A stretch of 64,000 nucleotides of DNA from UBA4572 sp049965515. Lineage in GTDB: Bacteria; Nitrospirota; Leptospirillia; Leptospirillales; Leptospirillaceae. This document shows, in pieces, positions 25,038 through 33,803 of this stretch (its first letter is position 1; each line of letters opens with the position of its first letter). The translations under genes were made by a program, and so were the position numbers. The notes beneath the pieces were generated by a model that saw nothing but the letters and a program-made list of their open reading frames with translations, made no database searches and had not been told where the DNA came from. Where the stretch lies: NCBI GenBank assembly GCA_049965515.1, contig JBMFWG010000002.1:38591-102590 (forward strand). Reading direction: 5' to 3'.

Positions 25038-25580
25038 ATGTTTGTCACGATCACATTTATCCGGTGGCTGCATCTCGTAGGGGCCGCGGCCCTTGTCGGG
25101 GGCATGGTCCTGCAACTCTTTGTCGTCAGTCCGCTTCTGTCATGGGTCGACCCGGCGATTCGGGGAAAGCTTGCCAAGAAGGCGACAGATTTTTATCTTC
25201 CAGTTTTCTGGGTCAGCCTTTCGCTCCTGATCATTACCGGGGCCTTCGTGATCTTTGACAGGCTTGTCTCTCTCGAAAATATGGTCTTCCCCTACAAGAA
25301 CTCCTACGAGACCTTCTGGCTTCTCAAGCTGAGTTTCGTGGGTGGAATTGCCCTTCTGGGAATCGTCATCGCCAAGATCTCGGGGGAGATTCGCCAGACA
25401 ACCCGGGAGCAGCTTTCCCAGGGGCAGGATTCCGAGGCGGCACTCCGCCTCGAAGGGAAGAAGTCCCGCCTGCGCCATACGGTGGGTCTTCTCCGAAATC
25501 TCAATGTCATCCTCGGAATCTTTGTTCTCCTCTGGGCTGCCGTTCTCCAGAACATCTTCGGGCTTCTGATCCTGCGATAG
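25038..25580 (+). CDS. CopD-like four-helix membrane protein
   Basis: A 180-residue membrane protein with four helices. The first contains the IRWLHLVGAAALVGGMV pattern, with a His as in CopD and related heme or copper membrane proteins; the others centre on residues 55, 95 and 160. The cytoplasmic loop between helices 3 and 4 is charged. ATG has GGAGGATCC upstream. It ends 42 bases before ppcA on the same strand. Function is not established; a redox or copper role is only a family-level guess. Confidence 0.65.
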   Translation: MFVTITFIRWLHLVGAAALVGGMVLQLFVVSPLLSWVDPAIRGKLAKKATDFYLPVFWVSLSLLIITGAFVIFDRLVSLENMVFPYKNSYETFWLLKLSFVGGIALLGIVIAKISGEIRQTTREQLSQGQDSEAALRLEGKKSRLRHTVGLLRNLNVILGIFVLLWAAVLQNIFGLLILR

Positions 25581-25622
25581 CCCCCGGTCCCGACCCGACA
25601 AACCCTCCGCAGTGGAGTTCTC

Positions 25623-27185
25623 TTGGCTTATTTTTTTGATCGAAAAAATCTTCAGAAAAAATCGCTGGGTCGAAAAATTCCTACAACCATGGCGACACAG
25701 CACCCTGACAATGCGGCCCCTCCCTACTGGAAGGGAAACCAGGATCCCTTCATCAGTACCCTCGATGAGATTGAGGAGTGCTACCGCAGCTATATCGATA
25801 TCGGCTGTCAGGAATACATGTGGGACTGGGAAGGGAAATATGTGGACGAAGGGGTGGTGGAAAAGCTCTTTTCCTCCCACTACGACTACTTCAAGGACAA
25901 CCAGATCGGCAAGGATATTTTTCTGACCTTCCGGCTTCCCAACATCTGGTACGAAAAGGAGTACCGGATTGCGCGGGCCTACATCGGGATCCTGACCTTT
26001 GAGGATCTGGCCCGCGACCTCAAGCTCAAGACCCCTCCCGTCTTCGAGGTGATCCTGCCCATGACCGACGAAGGGGAGAAGATGCTCTATCTCCAGCAGA
26101 CCTTCCGGAAGATCGCGAAGCTTAAAAATCAGGTCTTCGACGAGGAGGGAACGGTCAAGGACTCCTCCTATCTACAGGTCATTCCTCTTGTGGAGGGAGT
26201 CTCGGAGCTCACCGCCTCGAGAAAGATCCTCCATGACTATGTGGACCTCCACCACCGGGAATACGGCACCAAGCCGCTCTACCTCCGGCCCTTCATTGCC
26301 CGTTCCGATCCGGCCCTGAATGCCGGGATTGTGCCGGCGACCATCGCCGCCAAGGTGGCGCTTTCTGAGTACTACAAGTTCGAAGAGGAAACCGGCATTC
26401 CGGTCTTTCCGATCATGGGTGTGGGGTCACTTCCCTTCCGGGGAGGGCTTTCCCCCTGGAATGTTCCCCATTTTATTGAGGAGTATCCGGGTGTCCGGAC
26501 GGTCACTGTGCAGTCGGCCTTCCGGTACGACTATCCCCAGGAAGATGTTCGGGAGGCCATTACTCTCCTCAATCGCTCCCTTCCGGGAACCGTCCCCCTG
26601 GCTTATACGCCCGAGGAGGTCAAGGCCGGAGAGAGGCTGGCGGAGATCTTTTCCGACCACTATCAAAAGACGATCGAGGAGGTGGCCGACGTCATCAACC
26701 GCATCTCCTCCCGCATCCCTCCCCGTCGGGAGAGAAAGTTGCACATCGGTCTTTTTGGCTATTCCCGGGGAATTGGCCAGAAACATCTTCCCCGTGCTAT
26801 CGGCTTTACGGCCTCCCTTTACTCCTTGGGGATTCCTCCCGAGCTGATCGGAACCGGCCGCGGAATAGCCCAGGCCATCCGGGAAGGCTTGGGAGACCAC
26901 CTCTCCCTCTTTTACCGGCGACTCAAGGATGACCTGCAGGATGCGGGGAACTTCCTGAACAAGGAGAATCTTGAATTTCTTGCCTCCGAAGACCAGGCGT
27001 GGAGAACCGTCAAGGAGGACATCGACCTCATTGAGGACTTCTTCAAGATCACCTTGGGTCCTGTTACGATCGAACATTACCTCCACCGGAATTTCGTGTC
27101 GAGCATCTATTTCCTCATGCAGGAGGAAAAAGACTTCTCGGAATACCTGCTCAATGCGGCGATTCTCCGCCGCTCTCTCGGGTAA
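25623..27185 (+). CDS. ppcA: Archaeal-type phosphoenolpyruvate carboxylase
   Basis: PpcA carboxylates PEP with bicarbonate to oxaloacetate, which supplies C4 acids for a reductive TCA cycle. At 520 residues it has the size of the archaeal type; the classic bacterial enzyme is about 900. The N-terminal IPTTMATQHPDNA is the family's hallmark. Other conserved pieces are YLRPFIARSDPALNAG, VGSLPFRGGLSP, HIGLFGYSRG and ELIGTGRG. The TTG start has GGAG 5 bases upstream; ATG at 25689 would cut into the conserved motif. It is flanked by two small membrane-protein genes. Confidence 0.92.
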   Translation: MAYFFDRKNLQKKSLGRKIPTTMATQHPDNAAPPYWKGNQDPFISTLDEIEECYRSYIDIGCQEYMWDWEGKYVDEGVVEKLFSSHYDYFKDNQIGKDIFLTFRLPNIWYEKEYRIARAYIGILTFEDLARDLKLKTPPVFEVILPMTDEGEKMLYLQQTFRKIAKLKNQVFDEEGTVKDSSYLQVIPLVEGVSELTASRKILHDYVDLHHREYGTKPLYLRPFIARSDPALNAGIVPATIAAKVALSEYYKFEEETGIPVFPIMGVGSLPFRGGLSPWNVPHFIEEYPGVRTVTVQSAFRYDYPQEDVREAITLLNRSLPGTVPLAYTPEEVKAGERLAEIFSDHYQKTIEEVADVINRISSRIPPRRERKLHIGLFGYSRGIGQKHLPRAIGFTASLYSLGIPPELIGTGRGIAQAIREGLGDHLSLFYRRLKDDLQDAGNFLNKENLEFLASEDQAWRTVKEDIDLIEDFFKITLGPVTIEHYLHRNFVSSIYFLMQEEKDFSEYLLNAAILRRSLG

Positions 27186-27217
27186 CCTGCGACCCGGAGC
27201 CGTTTGCCCCAAGGAGC

Positions 27218-27532
27218 ATGCACGTGGCCAAGTCCCTGGAAAAAAGACTTTTCCTCAAGATCATCATGCCGGTGTTGGTCCTGATCGTCATCTCGTGGGT
27301 CCTTTACACTGTCAAGGATCCCCTGATGAAGGGGGCTGCCACAGTCGCCCTGATGTTCTTTCTGGCCTTTTCCTTTTTTATCCTGCGCAAGCAGTGGCAG
27401 GAAAAGGAGGACTTTAAGGTTCCCACCTGGCTTTTTGTCACGCTGATCACCATTCTGATTCTCTTCCTGACCGGAGTGGGAGTCCTGCCTATCGTCACGA
27501 TGTTCACCAAGCCCCCCTCCTCCTACCCATGA
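27218..27532 (+). CDS. Small three-helix membrane protein of unknown function
   Basis: 104 residues with three clear hydrophobic segments (about 13-30, 39-56 and 70-96) and short basic loops. I do not recognise the family. It begins 32 bases after ppcA with AAGGAG ahead of the ATG and is probably co-transcribed with it. Confidence 0.6.
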   Translation: MHVAKSLEKRLFLKIIMPVLVLIVISWVLYTVKDPLMKGAATVALMFFLAFSFFILRKQWQEKEDFKVPTWLFVTLITILILFLTGVGVLPIVTMFTKPPSSYP

Positions 27533-27746
27533 GGTAAAATTTTCTTCCCGTGTGGCAACCCTGCCACATGATCGTGGAAAATCTGACACACGAAGGGGCT
27601 ACCGATCTTATCGGCCCCTCCCCATGGCTTCATAAATCATCGTCTCTCAATGATTTGTGAAAACGATCCCCCTCATGGCAGGAAAATTGCATAATTGTTG
27701 ACATGCAATCGTTCATGAGACTGGATGCTGAAAAAGGGGGGGAAAG
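27533..27746 (+). other. Intergenic region with two hairpins and a possible lpxC promoter
   Basis: TGTGGCA and TGCCACA pair around ACCC at 27551-27568, extendable to 27549-27570. A second, bulged hairpin has AGGGGC (27594-27599) pairing with GCCCCT (27614-27619) and an inner CGAT/ATCG. Neither is followed by a T-run, so both are weak terminators at best. TTGACA at 27698-27703 is a perfect -35 hexamer, but no convincing -10 follows at 16-18 bases. Confidence 0.4.
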
Positions 27747-28664
27747 GTGAGACTTCAGAAAACACTGGTTCGTCCGGTTGAAATCCGGGGAGTCGGTCTC
27801 CATTCCGGACGGGAGGTTTCACTTGTGTTGCGCCCGGCTCCGGAGAACCATGGTATCGTCTTTCACCGATCCGACCTAGGCTCCGTCTATATCCCTGCCC
27901 ATGTCCGATTTGTCAGCCGGGAACGTTCGACCCTCTCGACCGTTCTCTTTGACGGTCAGGCGACGGTCCAGACAGTCGAACACCTTCTCTCGGCCCTTGC
28001 GGGCCTCTCCGTCGATAATGTCATTGCCGAGGTGGACGGGGCGGAGCTTCCCATTCTTGATGGTTCGGCCAGGAATGTGATCGAGGCGATCCGGGAGGGG
28101 GGGCTCTCTGAACAAAAGAAGTCCCAGTCGTTCTACCGCATCACCCGCCCGGAAGAGTTTTCCTCGGAGGGTCGATTCATGTCGGTGGCTCCCTCGGAAA
28201 GCTTCGAGGTCGATTATGAAATAGACTTCGGCGGAGGCCTTGTCCAGCAGGCGGCCATGACTCTCTCCGAAGGGGTCTACGAGCGGGAGATCTCCCGGGC
28301 CAAGACCTTCTGTTTCGAGTCCGACATCCAGAAAATGCGTTCCATGGGTCTTGCCAAGGGGGGGAGTCTTTCCAATGCCCTCGTCATGGGCAAAGAGGCC
28401 CTGCTCAACCCGGAGCAGCAGACCTACGACGACGAGTTTGTTCGCCATAAGATCCTCGATTTTCTCGGGGACATGCGACTTCTGGACCGGCCGATCCTGG
28501 GACGGTTTGTTGTTCGCCGCGGGGGACATGCCTTCCATACCGATTGCCTTCGCACCCTTTGGGAGAGTGGAAATTTGGTGATTTCTCCGGAGACTCCCTC
28601 TCCGGTCCCGACCTCCCCGATGGGACGAAGGACCCAGGTTCCTGTCAGCCCCGCCCTCCGGTAA
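27747..28664 (+). CDS. lpxC: UDP-3-O-acyl-N-acetylglucosamine deacetylase
   Basis: LpxC is the committed zinc-dependent step of lipid A synthesis, so this cell makes LPS. The 305 residues show the first domain GVGLHSGREVSL, the zinc motif TVQTVEHLLSALAGL (His79), DNVIAEVDGAELPILDGS, and in domain 2 the KTFCFESDI, FVRHKILDFLGDM and GGHAFHTDCL segments that hold the remaining zinc and catalytic residues. Translation starts at GTG after a purine-rich GGGGGGAAAG. A terminator hairpin follows 23 bases after the stop. Confidence 0.95.
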   Translation: MRLQKTLVRPVEIRGVGLHSGREVSLVLRPAPENHGIVFHRSDLGSVYIPAHVRFVSRERSTLSTVLFDGQATVQTVEHLLSALAGLSVDNVIAEVDGAELPILDGSARNVIEAIREGGLSEQKKSQSFYRITRPEEFSSEGRFMSVAPSESFEVDYEIDFGGGLVQQAAMTLSEGVYEREISRAKTFCFESDIQKMRSMGLAKGGSLSNALVMGKEALLNPEQQTYDDEFVRHKILDFLGDMRLLDRPILGRFVVRRGGHAFHTDCLRTLWESGNLVISPETPSPVPTSPMGRRTQVPVSPALR

Positions 28665-28687
28665 AACTCTTCCCTGGTCCGTGGGCT

Positions 28688-28724
28688 CCATCGCCGCTCC
28701 CCGGCGATGGCGCCAATCTTTTCT
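28688..28724 (+). terminator. Rho-independent terminator of lpxC
   Basis: A perfect 9-base stem pairs CCATCGCCG (28688-28696) with CGGCGATGG (28702-28710) around a 5-base loop. A pyrimidine-rich stretch with four consecutive T residues follows. It lies 23 bases beyond the lpxC stop. Confidence 0.65.
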
Positions 28725-28929
28725 CCTTCGGATTTCATCAAGCGGCCTTTCATTCTCCGGATCCCTTCTTCTTTTCCGCCTCTCCTGATCGCCTCTTCTC
28801 ATGGGTTGCTCTTTGAAGAATGCCTCTCCTGGGCTCCTCACCGAAGGAGGGGGCCGTGCACATCGACAATGAAAAGGTCAGGAAGCTTTGAAAGGTGCGG
28901 GTCCGAGATGATCTCAGAGGGCCGGAGAA

Positions 28930-29232
28930 TCAGTTTTTGCGCCCAAGAGAGGGGAAAGAAAGAACCAGGGGAGCAGAGCCGGCGGGTGTTTGACAGGCAA
29001 GGCGGTAATCGGTCTCGAGGAGCATGGCCTTGGAGAGGAAGTTTTCCACGGGATTCCGGGGAGGGAGAGACTCAAGACCTTCGACGACCTTGACGAGACA
29101 GGTGGCACAGGCCGATTCACCGGCACAGACAAACCCGAACGCCACCCCCTGATCCAGGGCCCCCTGAAGGAGAGGGCGGCCTTCGGGAATCTCGATCTCC
29201 CTGTCTATCTCTATGATTCTGACGGTGGGCAA
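28930..29232 (-). CDS. [2Fe-2S] ferredoxin
   Basis: A 100-residue plant/adrenodoxin-fold ferredoxin. The cluster ligands are Cys36, Cys41 and Cys44 in CAGESACATC and a distant Cys79 in RLACQT, the normal Cx4Cx2C...C spacing. The N-terminal beta sheet (VRIIEIDREIEIPEG) is typical. Such proteins usually serve iron-sulfur assembly or oxygenases; they have too high a potential to feed a 2-oxoacid synthase. It lies 26 bases downstream of the lipoprotein gene. No redox partner is encoded nearby. Confidence 0.88.
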   Translation of the reverse strand: MPTVRIIEIDREIEIPEGRPLLQGALDQGVAFGFVCAGESACATCLVKVVEGLESLPPRNPVENFLSKAMLLETDYRLACQTPAGSAPLVLSFPSLGRKN

Positions 29233-29258
29233 CCGGGGCTCCTGTTTTTCAGTGGGGG

Positions 29259-29882
29259 TCAGTGGCCGAAAAGACGGTCCACAAGGCCTTGGGCGGCCGT
29301 TTGGGCAACGGTCAGAAAGGGGGCCGGTGTCGTCGGAAAAAAGAGTCGTTCATAGCCGCGTCCCTCTCCGATTCCCTCCCAGACGATCCGGTGAAGCTTG
29401 AGATCGTAAATGCGGGAAAAAAAACGAACCTGTTCGGCTCCCCCCCCGACCTCGGCATACTGGATCTGGGACTCTAGAAGATACCGGACGCCCAGACGGC
29501 GGGCAAAGGCCTCGGTCGCCGCCATCCCCTTGATGCTGTGTATCGAAATGTGCGGCGCCATCGCCTTCCAGTCGGTGGCGAGGACGGGGTCGGAGGCAAG
29601 ACGCAACCTCACCTGCCGGGAGGTGAGAAGGCTCGAGGGCGGGAGCTTTTTTTGAAGTTCGCTGTCGAGGAGCCCCGAGAGGGTGCGGGCCTCGGACTTG
29701 GTGGCATCTCCCGGAACGACGGGGGTCACGGCAAGGAGGGTTTGAGCAAGGTTTTTGGGAGAAAAGTCCTCGTTGGAGTAGAGCTCGGTCGAAAGGTTAT
29801 TAATGGTATCCTGGCAGCCCGGAAGAAGAAGCAACCCTCCTAGAAGAAGGAGGCGTTGAAAAAAGAGGCTATTCCGTGTCAT
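29259..29882 (-). CDS. Probable lipoprotein of unknown function
   Basis: From ATG 29882 the protein has 207 residues. It has a lipoprotein signal (basic MTRNSLFFQR, hydrophobic core, then LLLPGCQD with the lipobox Cys near residue 22). The mature part is moderately conserved-looking, with LTSRQVRLRL, YLLESQIQYAE and HRIVWEGIGEG. This resembles envelope proteins that handle a small outer-membrane complex, but I cannot name a family. The open frame extends 67 codons upstream inside the DUF151 gene, which I exclude. It overlaps that gene by 14 bases. Confidence 0.65.
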   Translation of the reverse strand: MTRNSLFFQRLLLLGGLLLLPGCQDTINNLSTELYSNEDFSPKNLAQTLLAVTPVVPGDATKSEARTLSGLLDSELQKKLPPSSLLTSRQVRLRLASDPVLATDWKAMAPHISIHSIKGMAATEAFARRLGVRYLLESQIQYAEVGGGAEQVRFFSRIYDLKLHRIVWEGIGEGRGYERLFFPTTPAPFLTVAQTAAQGLVDRLFGH

Positions 29883-30306
29883 CCGACCGGTCCGAGAGCT
29901 GGAGAAAGTCCATATTGGGGGGCGTCTTTCTGAGGATTCCTTCTTTGGCAAAGATCGGGACTCCTCCCCGAATGGCGATAGCGACGGCATCGCTCGGACG
30001 GGCGTCAATGGAAAATTCCGAATTTTCTGAAAGAAGATGAAGTGTGGCGAAGTAGGCCTCCCCTTCGATACGGTTGATGACAACGGAGAGAAGCTTCACC
30101 GTGATGGAGTCGAGAAGAGAGATGAAGAGGTCGTGAGTCTGGGGTCTTTCAGGGCGAGTACGGGCCAATCCCATGGAGATGGCCTGCGCTTCAAAGGGCC
30201 CGACCCAGATCGGAAGGGTCCAGTCGCGCGACTCGTCCTGGAGAATAAGAATATAAGCCTGATTCGACGAATCAAAAAATATTTCACGAACAAAAACTTC
30301 AACCAT
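29869..30306 (-). CDS. Bifunctional nuclease family protein (DUF151)
   Basis: A 145-residue protein of the DUF151/BFN family, seen in the pattern MVEVFVREIFFD, the LPIWVGPFEAQAISMGL core and the IDARPSDAVAIAIRGGVPIFA motif. Plant members have nuclease activity; bacterial members are less clear. ATG 30306 is chosen because AGGAG lies 6 bases upstream and the family starts here; an upstream in-frame start would add 14 residues. A promoter with an extended -10 lies upstream. Confidence 0.85.
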   Translation of the reverse strand: MVEVFVREIFFDSSNQAYILILQDESRDWTLPIWVGPFEAQAISMGLARTRPERPQTHDLFISLLDSITVKLLSVVINRIEGEAYFATLHLLSENSEFSIDARPSDAVAIAIRGGVPIFAKEGILRKTPPNMDFLQLSDRSDDTE

Positions 30307-30387
30307 GAACGGCTCCTGACGGGACGGGTTACCCGTGATTGTTGCCAATAACAGACAATAGGGCCTCTCGACGGAGACCTTTCTTCT

Positions 30388-30418
30388 ATTTTAGCACCCC
30401 GTTCGAACGAGAAAACAA
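30388..30418 (-). promoter_or_regulatory. Possible extended -10 promoter for the DUF151-lipoprotein-ferredoxin genes
   Basis: On the minus strand TGCTAAAAT (extended -10; hexamer 30393-30388) is preceded after 19 bases by TTGTTT (30418-30413). The long spacer is offset by the TGn element. It lies about 80 bases before the start codon at 30306. Confidence 0.45.
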
Positions 30419-30513
30419 GGGGTCAACGGGAATCCTTCAGGTCCGCGAAAGGGGCCATCACGAGGACAGCGACGCCATGACGCCGCGTGAAAGGGCTTCT
30501 AGGCCAATAAGCG

Positions 30514-31611
30514 TCAGTGCGGTCCGGACCAATCCTCAGGGTGGCTTTCTCCGGAAGGAGTCCCGGAACCCGGGACCGGGCTTCCCATGAATGCCGGAGA
30601 GGGCTCGGAATAGGAAATTCCGTGAGAAAAGTCTTCTTCGGTCGGGGAAGCTTCCGGGGAGGGCGTCTTCTCGGGCAAAGAAAAAGCGGCGTCCAGGGGC
30701 GTGTTCTCCGGGGTCGGGAGGTCGAAAGGCCTGGTTTCCTGTCCCTCCGGGGTCAGTCGGGGAAGGTCCGGCAGGAACCCCTGCCCGATGTTTTCCCAGA
30801 TCCGCTCCATGGCGGAGAAGAGGGCCCCCCTTTTTGTCCTGTCGCTTCCCTCACCGAGAAGAACACCTCCGAGACTGAGTCCCATGACGAAGCGTTTTTG
30901 GTGAGAGGGGCCCGATTCCTCGATCATGACCACTTCGGGCAGAAGTCCATAGTTCTGTTGGGCCCATTTCTGGATCAGGAGCTTGTAGTTCGGGGGGTTC
31001 TTGGGGCGCTCCCGGTGAGAAGGCGTGACAGAGCGGGCAGGGGTGACCGGGACGGCGGCCGGGGTCGGCTCAGGGACGGCTGTTCGCCGGGGTTCTCGGG
31101 GAGGGGCTGATTCGATGGCCCGAAGAATTTCCTGAAGGGGCTGGGCAAACCAGGGGATCAGGATCTGACGGGTCGTTTCAAGGCCATACTCGCAGTAAAT
31201 GGCTGCGGTCAGCGCCTCGAAGGTGTCGGCCAGAAGAGAGGCATTTTCCCGCTCCCCGGAGGAATTGCTTCCCTTTCCGAGGATCATGTAGGAGCCAAGA
31301 TCCATCCGGCGGGCGATTGAAGCCAGGGTCTGGGTGCTCACAATGGTCGAGAAGACTTGCCCAACCTCCCCCTCGGTCGCCTGGGGCCACATGTTGAGAA
31401 GATATTCGCTGACAATGAGTCCGACGACTCGGTCTCCCAGGAATTCAAGACGCTCATAGTTGGGGATGGGCTTCTTGCGTCCGCGCTCGTGGGAGGCTGA
31501 CCTGTGGGTCAGGGCTTCCTCGATGCGGAAACTGTCCTTGAAGGGAAGGCCCAGCATCCGGATCAGAGTCTCCGCGGGTTTGGGGGTGTTGCCTTGCCTC
31601 ACATCTCCCAA
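30514..31611 (-). CDS. rnc: Ribonuclease III with long proline-rich linker and tail
   Basis: RNase III cuts double-stranded RNA in rRNA and mRNA processing. Residues 1-165 form the catalytic domain with NYERLEFLGDRVVGL (51-65) and LLADTFEALTAAIY (127-139), containing the acidic metal ligands. Residues 206-276 form a dsRNA-binding domain (NYKLLIQKWAQQ, ESGPSHQKRFVMGL). It has 365 residues, against about 220-250 for typical enzymes. The excess is a Pro/Arg/Thr-rich linker (168-205) and a Pro/Ser/Glu-rich C-terminal tail (about 277-365). The usual Lys-Lys-rich second helix of the dsRBD is altered (SDRTKRGALFSAME). Confidence 0.9.
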   Translation of the reverse strand: MGDVRQGNTPKPAETLIRMLGLPFKDSFRIEEALTHRSASHERGRKKPIPNYERLEFLGDRVVGLIVSEYLLNMWPQATEGEVGQVFSTIVSTQTLASIARRMDLGSYMILGKGSNSSGERENASLLADTFEALTAAIYCEYGLETTRQILIPWFAQPLQEILRAIESAPPREPRRTAVPEPTPAAVPVTPARSVTPSHRERPKNPPNYKLLIQKWAQQNYGLLPEVVMIEESGPSHQKRFVMGLSLGGVLLGEGSDRTKRGALFSAMERIWENIGQGFLPDLPRLTPEGQETRPFDLPTPENTPLDAAFSLPEKTPSPEASPTEEDFSHGISYSEPSPAFMGSPVPGSGTPSGESHPEDWSGPH

Positions 31612-31810
31612 CGGGTCCTCCTGTCAAAAGGTGGAATCTCTGGAAATCTCGGCTTTTGTTGGCCGGATCCTTCTTTTGCGATCTCGTTTTACCGAAAATA
31701 AACCGTATCGATTCGCCGGGTAACTCTGCGGGAACATTAAGTCATTGTAGCATATTTTCCGAAAAATGGGCAGGACAAAGAGGTCGTCTCGGACGAGGGG
31801 AGGAAAATAT

Positions 31811-32671
31811 TTAACGGGAGGACGGGGCGGTCGGACAGAAGGAGGCTGGCTGACAAAGGGCGCAATAATACAGAGATCGGGCCTCGACCGTTGTCCGCTG
31901 GAGAGGGAGCCCGCATCGCTGACAGGGAGCCCCCTCCCGTCCGTAGACGGCGTGGAATTTCTGGTAGTCCCCGGGAGAGCCGTCCTCCTGGCGATAGGAA
32001 TGGATGGTCGACCCCCCGCAGGCAATGGCCGAGTTCAGGATCCGGTGAAGGCTTTGGGCGAGGCGACTGGCTTCGGCAAGGGAGAGGGAGCCGGCTGGCC
32101 GGAAGGGGGAGAGCCCGGCATCGAAGAGGATTTCTGCCATGTAAATATTCCCGATGCCTGAGAGGAGGGCGGGGTGGGTCAGGGCCTTTCGAAGGGGGGT
32201 GGAAAGGGAGCGAAATATTTTGAAAAGCGAGGGGCCGTCCAGAGAGAGGGCGTCGGGTCCGGTTCCGGCAAGAAGACGGGATTCCCGGAGGGAGGGGGAG
32301 ATCTCCAGCCGACCAAACCTTCGGGGATCGCTCCAGGCCAGGATTACCCCGGCCTCGGGGAAGAAAATCTCAAGATGAGTGTGGGGGGCGGGACGGGAAT
32401 TCCGGGGGCGACGATCCCATCGTCCTGACATGCCGAATCGGGAGAGTAAAAATATTGGCCGAAAGGAGCGGTCGGGCTCGTCGGGAAGGAGGGAGAAAAT
32501 CAGGGTCTTGCCATGGCGAACGATCTCTCCCCCTCTCAGGGGGCTTTGGGGAGGGCGTCGATCGGTGGCCCAGATATCCTCCCGGAGCGGGGTGATCGAG
32601 GCGATTCTCTGTCCGGTGAAGACCGGAAGAATGGCCCGACGGGTAGTTTCGACTTCGGGAAGTTCCGGCAA
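31811..32671 (-). CDS. mutM: Formamidopyrimidine-DNA glycosylase
   Basis: MutM/Fpg removes oxidised purines such as 8-oxoguanine. The enzyme needs Pro2 as N-terminal nucleophile. TTG at 32671 immediately precedes the codons for PELPEVETTRR and has GGAG 6 bases upstream, so this must be the true start even though the open frame extends 73 codons further. The 286-residue product also has SGIGNIYMAEILFDAG for the helix-two-turn-helix. A C-terminal zinc finger follows (CQRCG and CALC pairs). It is followed by rnc and preceded by the YeiH-type gene. Confidence 0.93.
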   Translation of the reverse strand: MPELPEVETTRRAILPVFTGQRIASITPLREDIWATDRRPPQSPLRGGEIVRHGKTLIFSLLPDEPDRSFRPIFLLSRFGMSGRWDRRPRNSRPAPHTHLEIFFPEAGVILAWSDPRRFGRLEISPSLRESRLLAGTGPDALSLDGPSLFKIFRSLSTPLRKALTHPALLSGIGNIYMAEILFDAGLSPFRPAGSLSLAEASRLAQSLHRILNSAIACGGSTIHSYRQEDGSPGDYQKFHAVYGREGAPCQRCGLPLQRTTVEARSLYYCALCQPASFCPTAPSSR

Positions 32672-32711
32672 GGGAGTCTCCGGTTGAGTGACGGGGTTGG
32701 GATTTTCTTTA

Positions 32712-33803
32712 TCATAGCGTGGCGAGGGGTCCGTGGCCATAGAGGAGGAGAGAAAGTCCCAGCCCGGCGAGGGAGACAAAGATCCAGAGGAAGATCCCGG
32801 AGGCCAGGGGGCGGACCCCGAAGCGAAAGATCCGGGACAGATGGGTTTCAAGCCCCATGGCCGCCATGGCCACGGCCAGGATCGCCGCATCTCCTTGCTG
32901 AAGGAGCTGGAGAATCTTCGGGGGAAGGGGCAAAAGGAAGTTCAGGAGGACGACCCCGGCAAAGGCTCCCACGAACCAGGGGAAATGGCGCTTGCCCCTG
33001 CCATTGGCCGTATTCTCAGAGCGAGCGCGCGCCAGAATATAGGCCTCCAGAAAGAGGACAACCGGAAGAAGAAGGGCGACCCGGGTGAGCTTCAGCATCG
33101 TTCCCAGCTCCAGGGCTTCTTTGGAATAGGGAAGTGTGGCCCCGACGACCTGACCAATTTCATGAATGGAGGAGCCGGACCAAGCTCCGTAGACATCCGG
33201 CGGCAAATGGAGAAGTCGGCGAACCACCGGATAGAGAAACATGGAGAGGGTTCCGAAGAGGGTGACGGTGGCAACCGAGTAAGCCACCTCTTCATCCTTG
33301 CCCCGGATCACTCCGTTGGCGGCGACGATGGCCGAAGCCCCGCAGATGGCGGTCCCGGTCCCCAGAAGAAGGGAGAGATTGTCGGGAAGTCTTCGGAGAC
33401 GGCCGAACCAGAGAGCCACAAGGTAGACCGAGACGATGATGGCGAGATCCAGGATCAGGCCGCGAAGTCCGATGCCGACCAGTTCCCGGGCAGAGAAGTC
33501 AAAGCCGAGTCCGACGATGCCCACGCGAAGGAGTGTCCGAAAGGAGAAGGAGATCCCGGGGTCGAGCAAGTGGGGAAGAGGGCGGATATTCCGGACGACA
33601 ATGCCAAAAAGGATGGCCAGAAGGATCGGGCCGGCAATGGCAATCCCGGTCATTGTGGCAATTTCCCGGCTGGTGGCCGTGGCCAGAACCGCCAGAAAAA
33701 CCGAGAGAAGAAGTCCCGGAATCAGGGGGAGCAGGAGAGAAAGACGTCGGCTCAAGGGAGACCTTTGGGAAAGGGAGGCGTTGGCATCCTGCGGTGAGTC
33801 CAT
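32712..33803 (-). CDS. YeiH/UPF0324 family membrane protein (putative sulfate exporter)
   Basis: A 363-residue protein with about 10 membrane helices. Family features are AGPILLAILFGIVVRN, RVGIVGLGFDFSARELVG, the LLLGTGTAICGASAIVAANGVI motif and YGAWSGSSIHEIGQVVGA. The family is annotated as putative sulfate exporters; direct proof is limited. In an acidophilic iron oxidiser sulfate export would make sense, but that is inference. It is divergent from amgK across 82 bases. Confidence 0.85.
   Translation of the reverse strand: MDSPQDANASLSQRSPLSRRLSLLLPLIPGLLLSVFLAVLATATSREIATMTGIAIAGPILLAILFGIVVRNIRPLPHLLDPGISFSFRTLLRVGIVGLGFDFSARELVGIGLRGLILDLAIIVSVYLVALWFGRLRRLPDNLSLLLGTGTAICGASAIVAANGVIRGKDEEVAYSVATVTLFGTLSMFLYPVVRRLLHLPPDVYGAWSGSSIHEIGQVVGATLPYSKEALELGTMLKLTRVALLLPVVLFLEAYILARARSENTANGRGKRHFPWFVGAFAGVVLLNFLLPLPPKILQLLQQGDAAILAVAMAAMGLETHLSRIFRFGVRPLASGIFLWIFVSLAGLGLSLLLYGHGPLATL

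Noticed and set aside
32733..33797. A 354-codon plus-strand open frame
   Set aside because: It is antisense to the YeiH-type gene, which has a coherent ten-helix pattern and family motifs. The shadow is Gly/Glu/Asp/Lys-rich with none.
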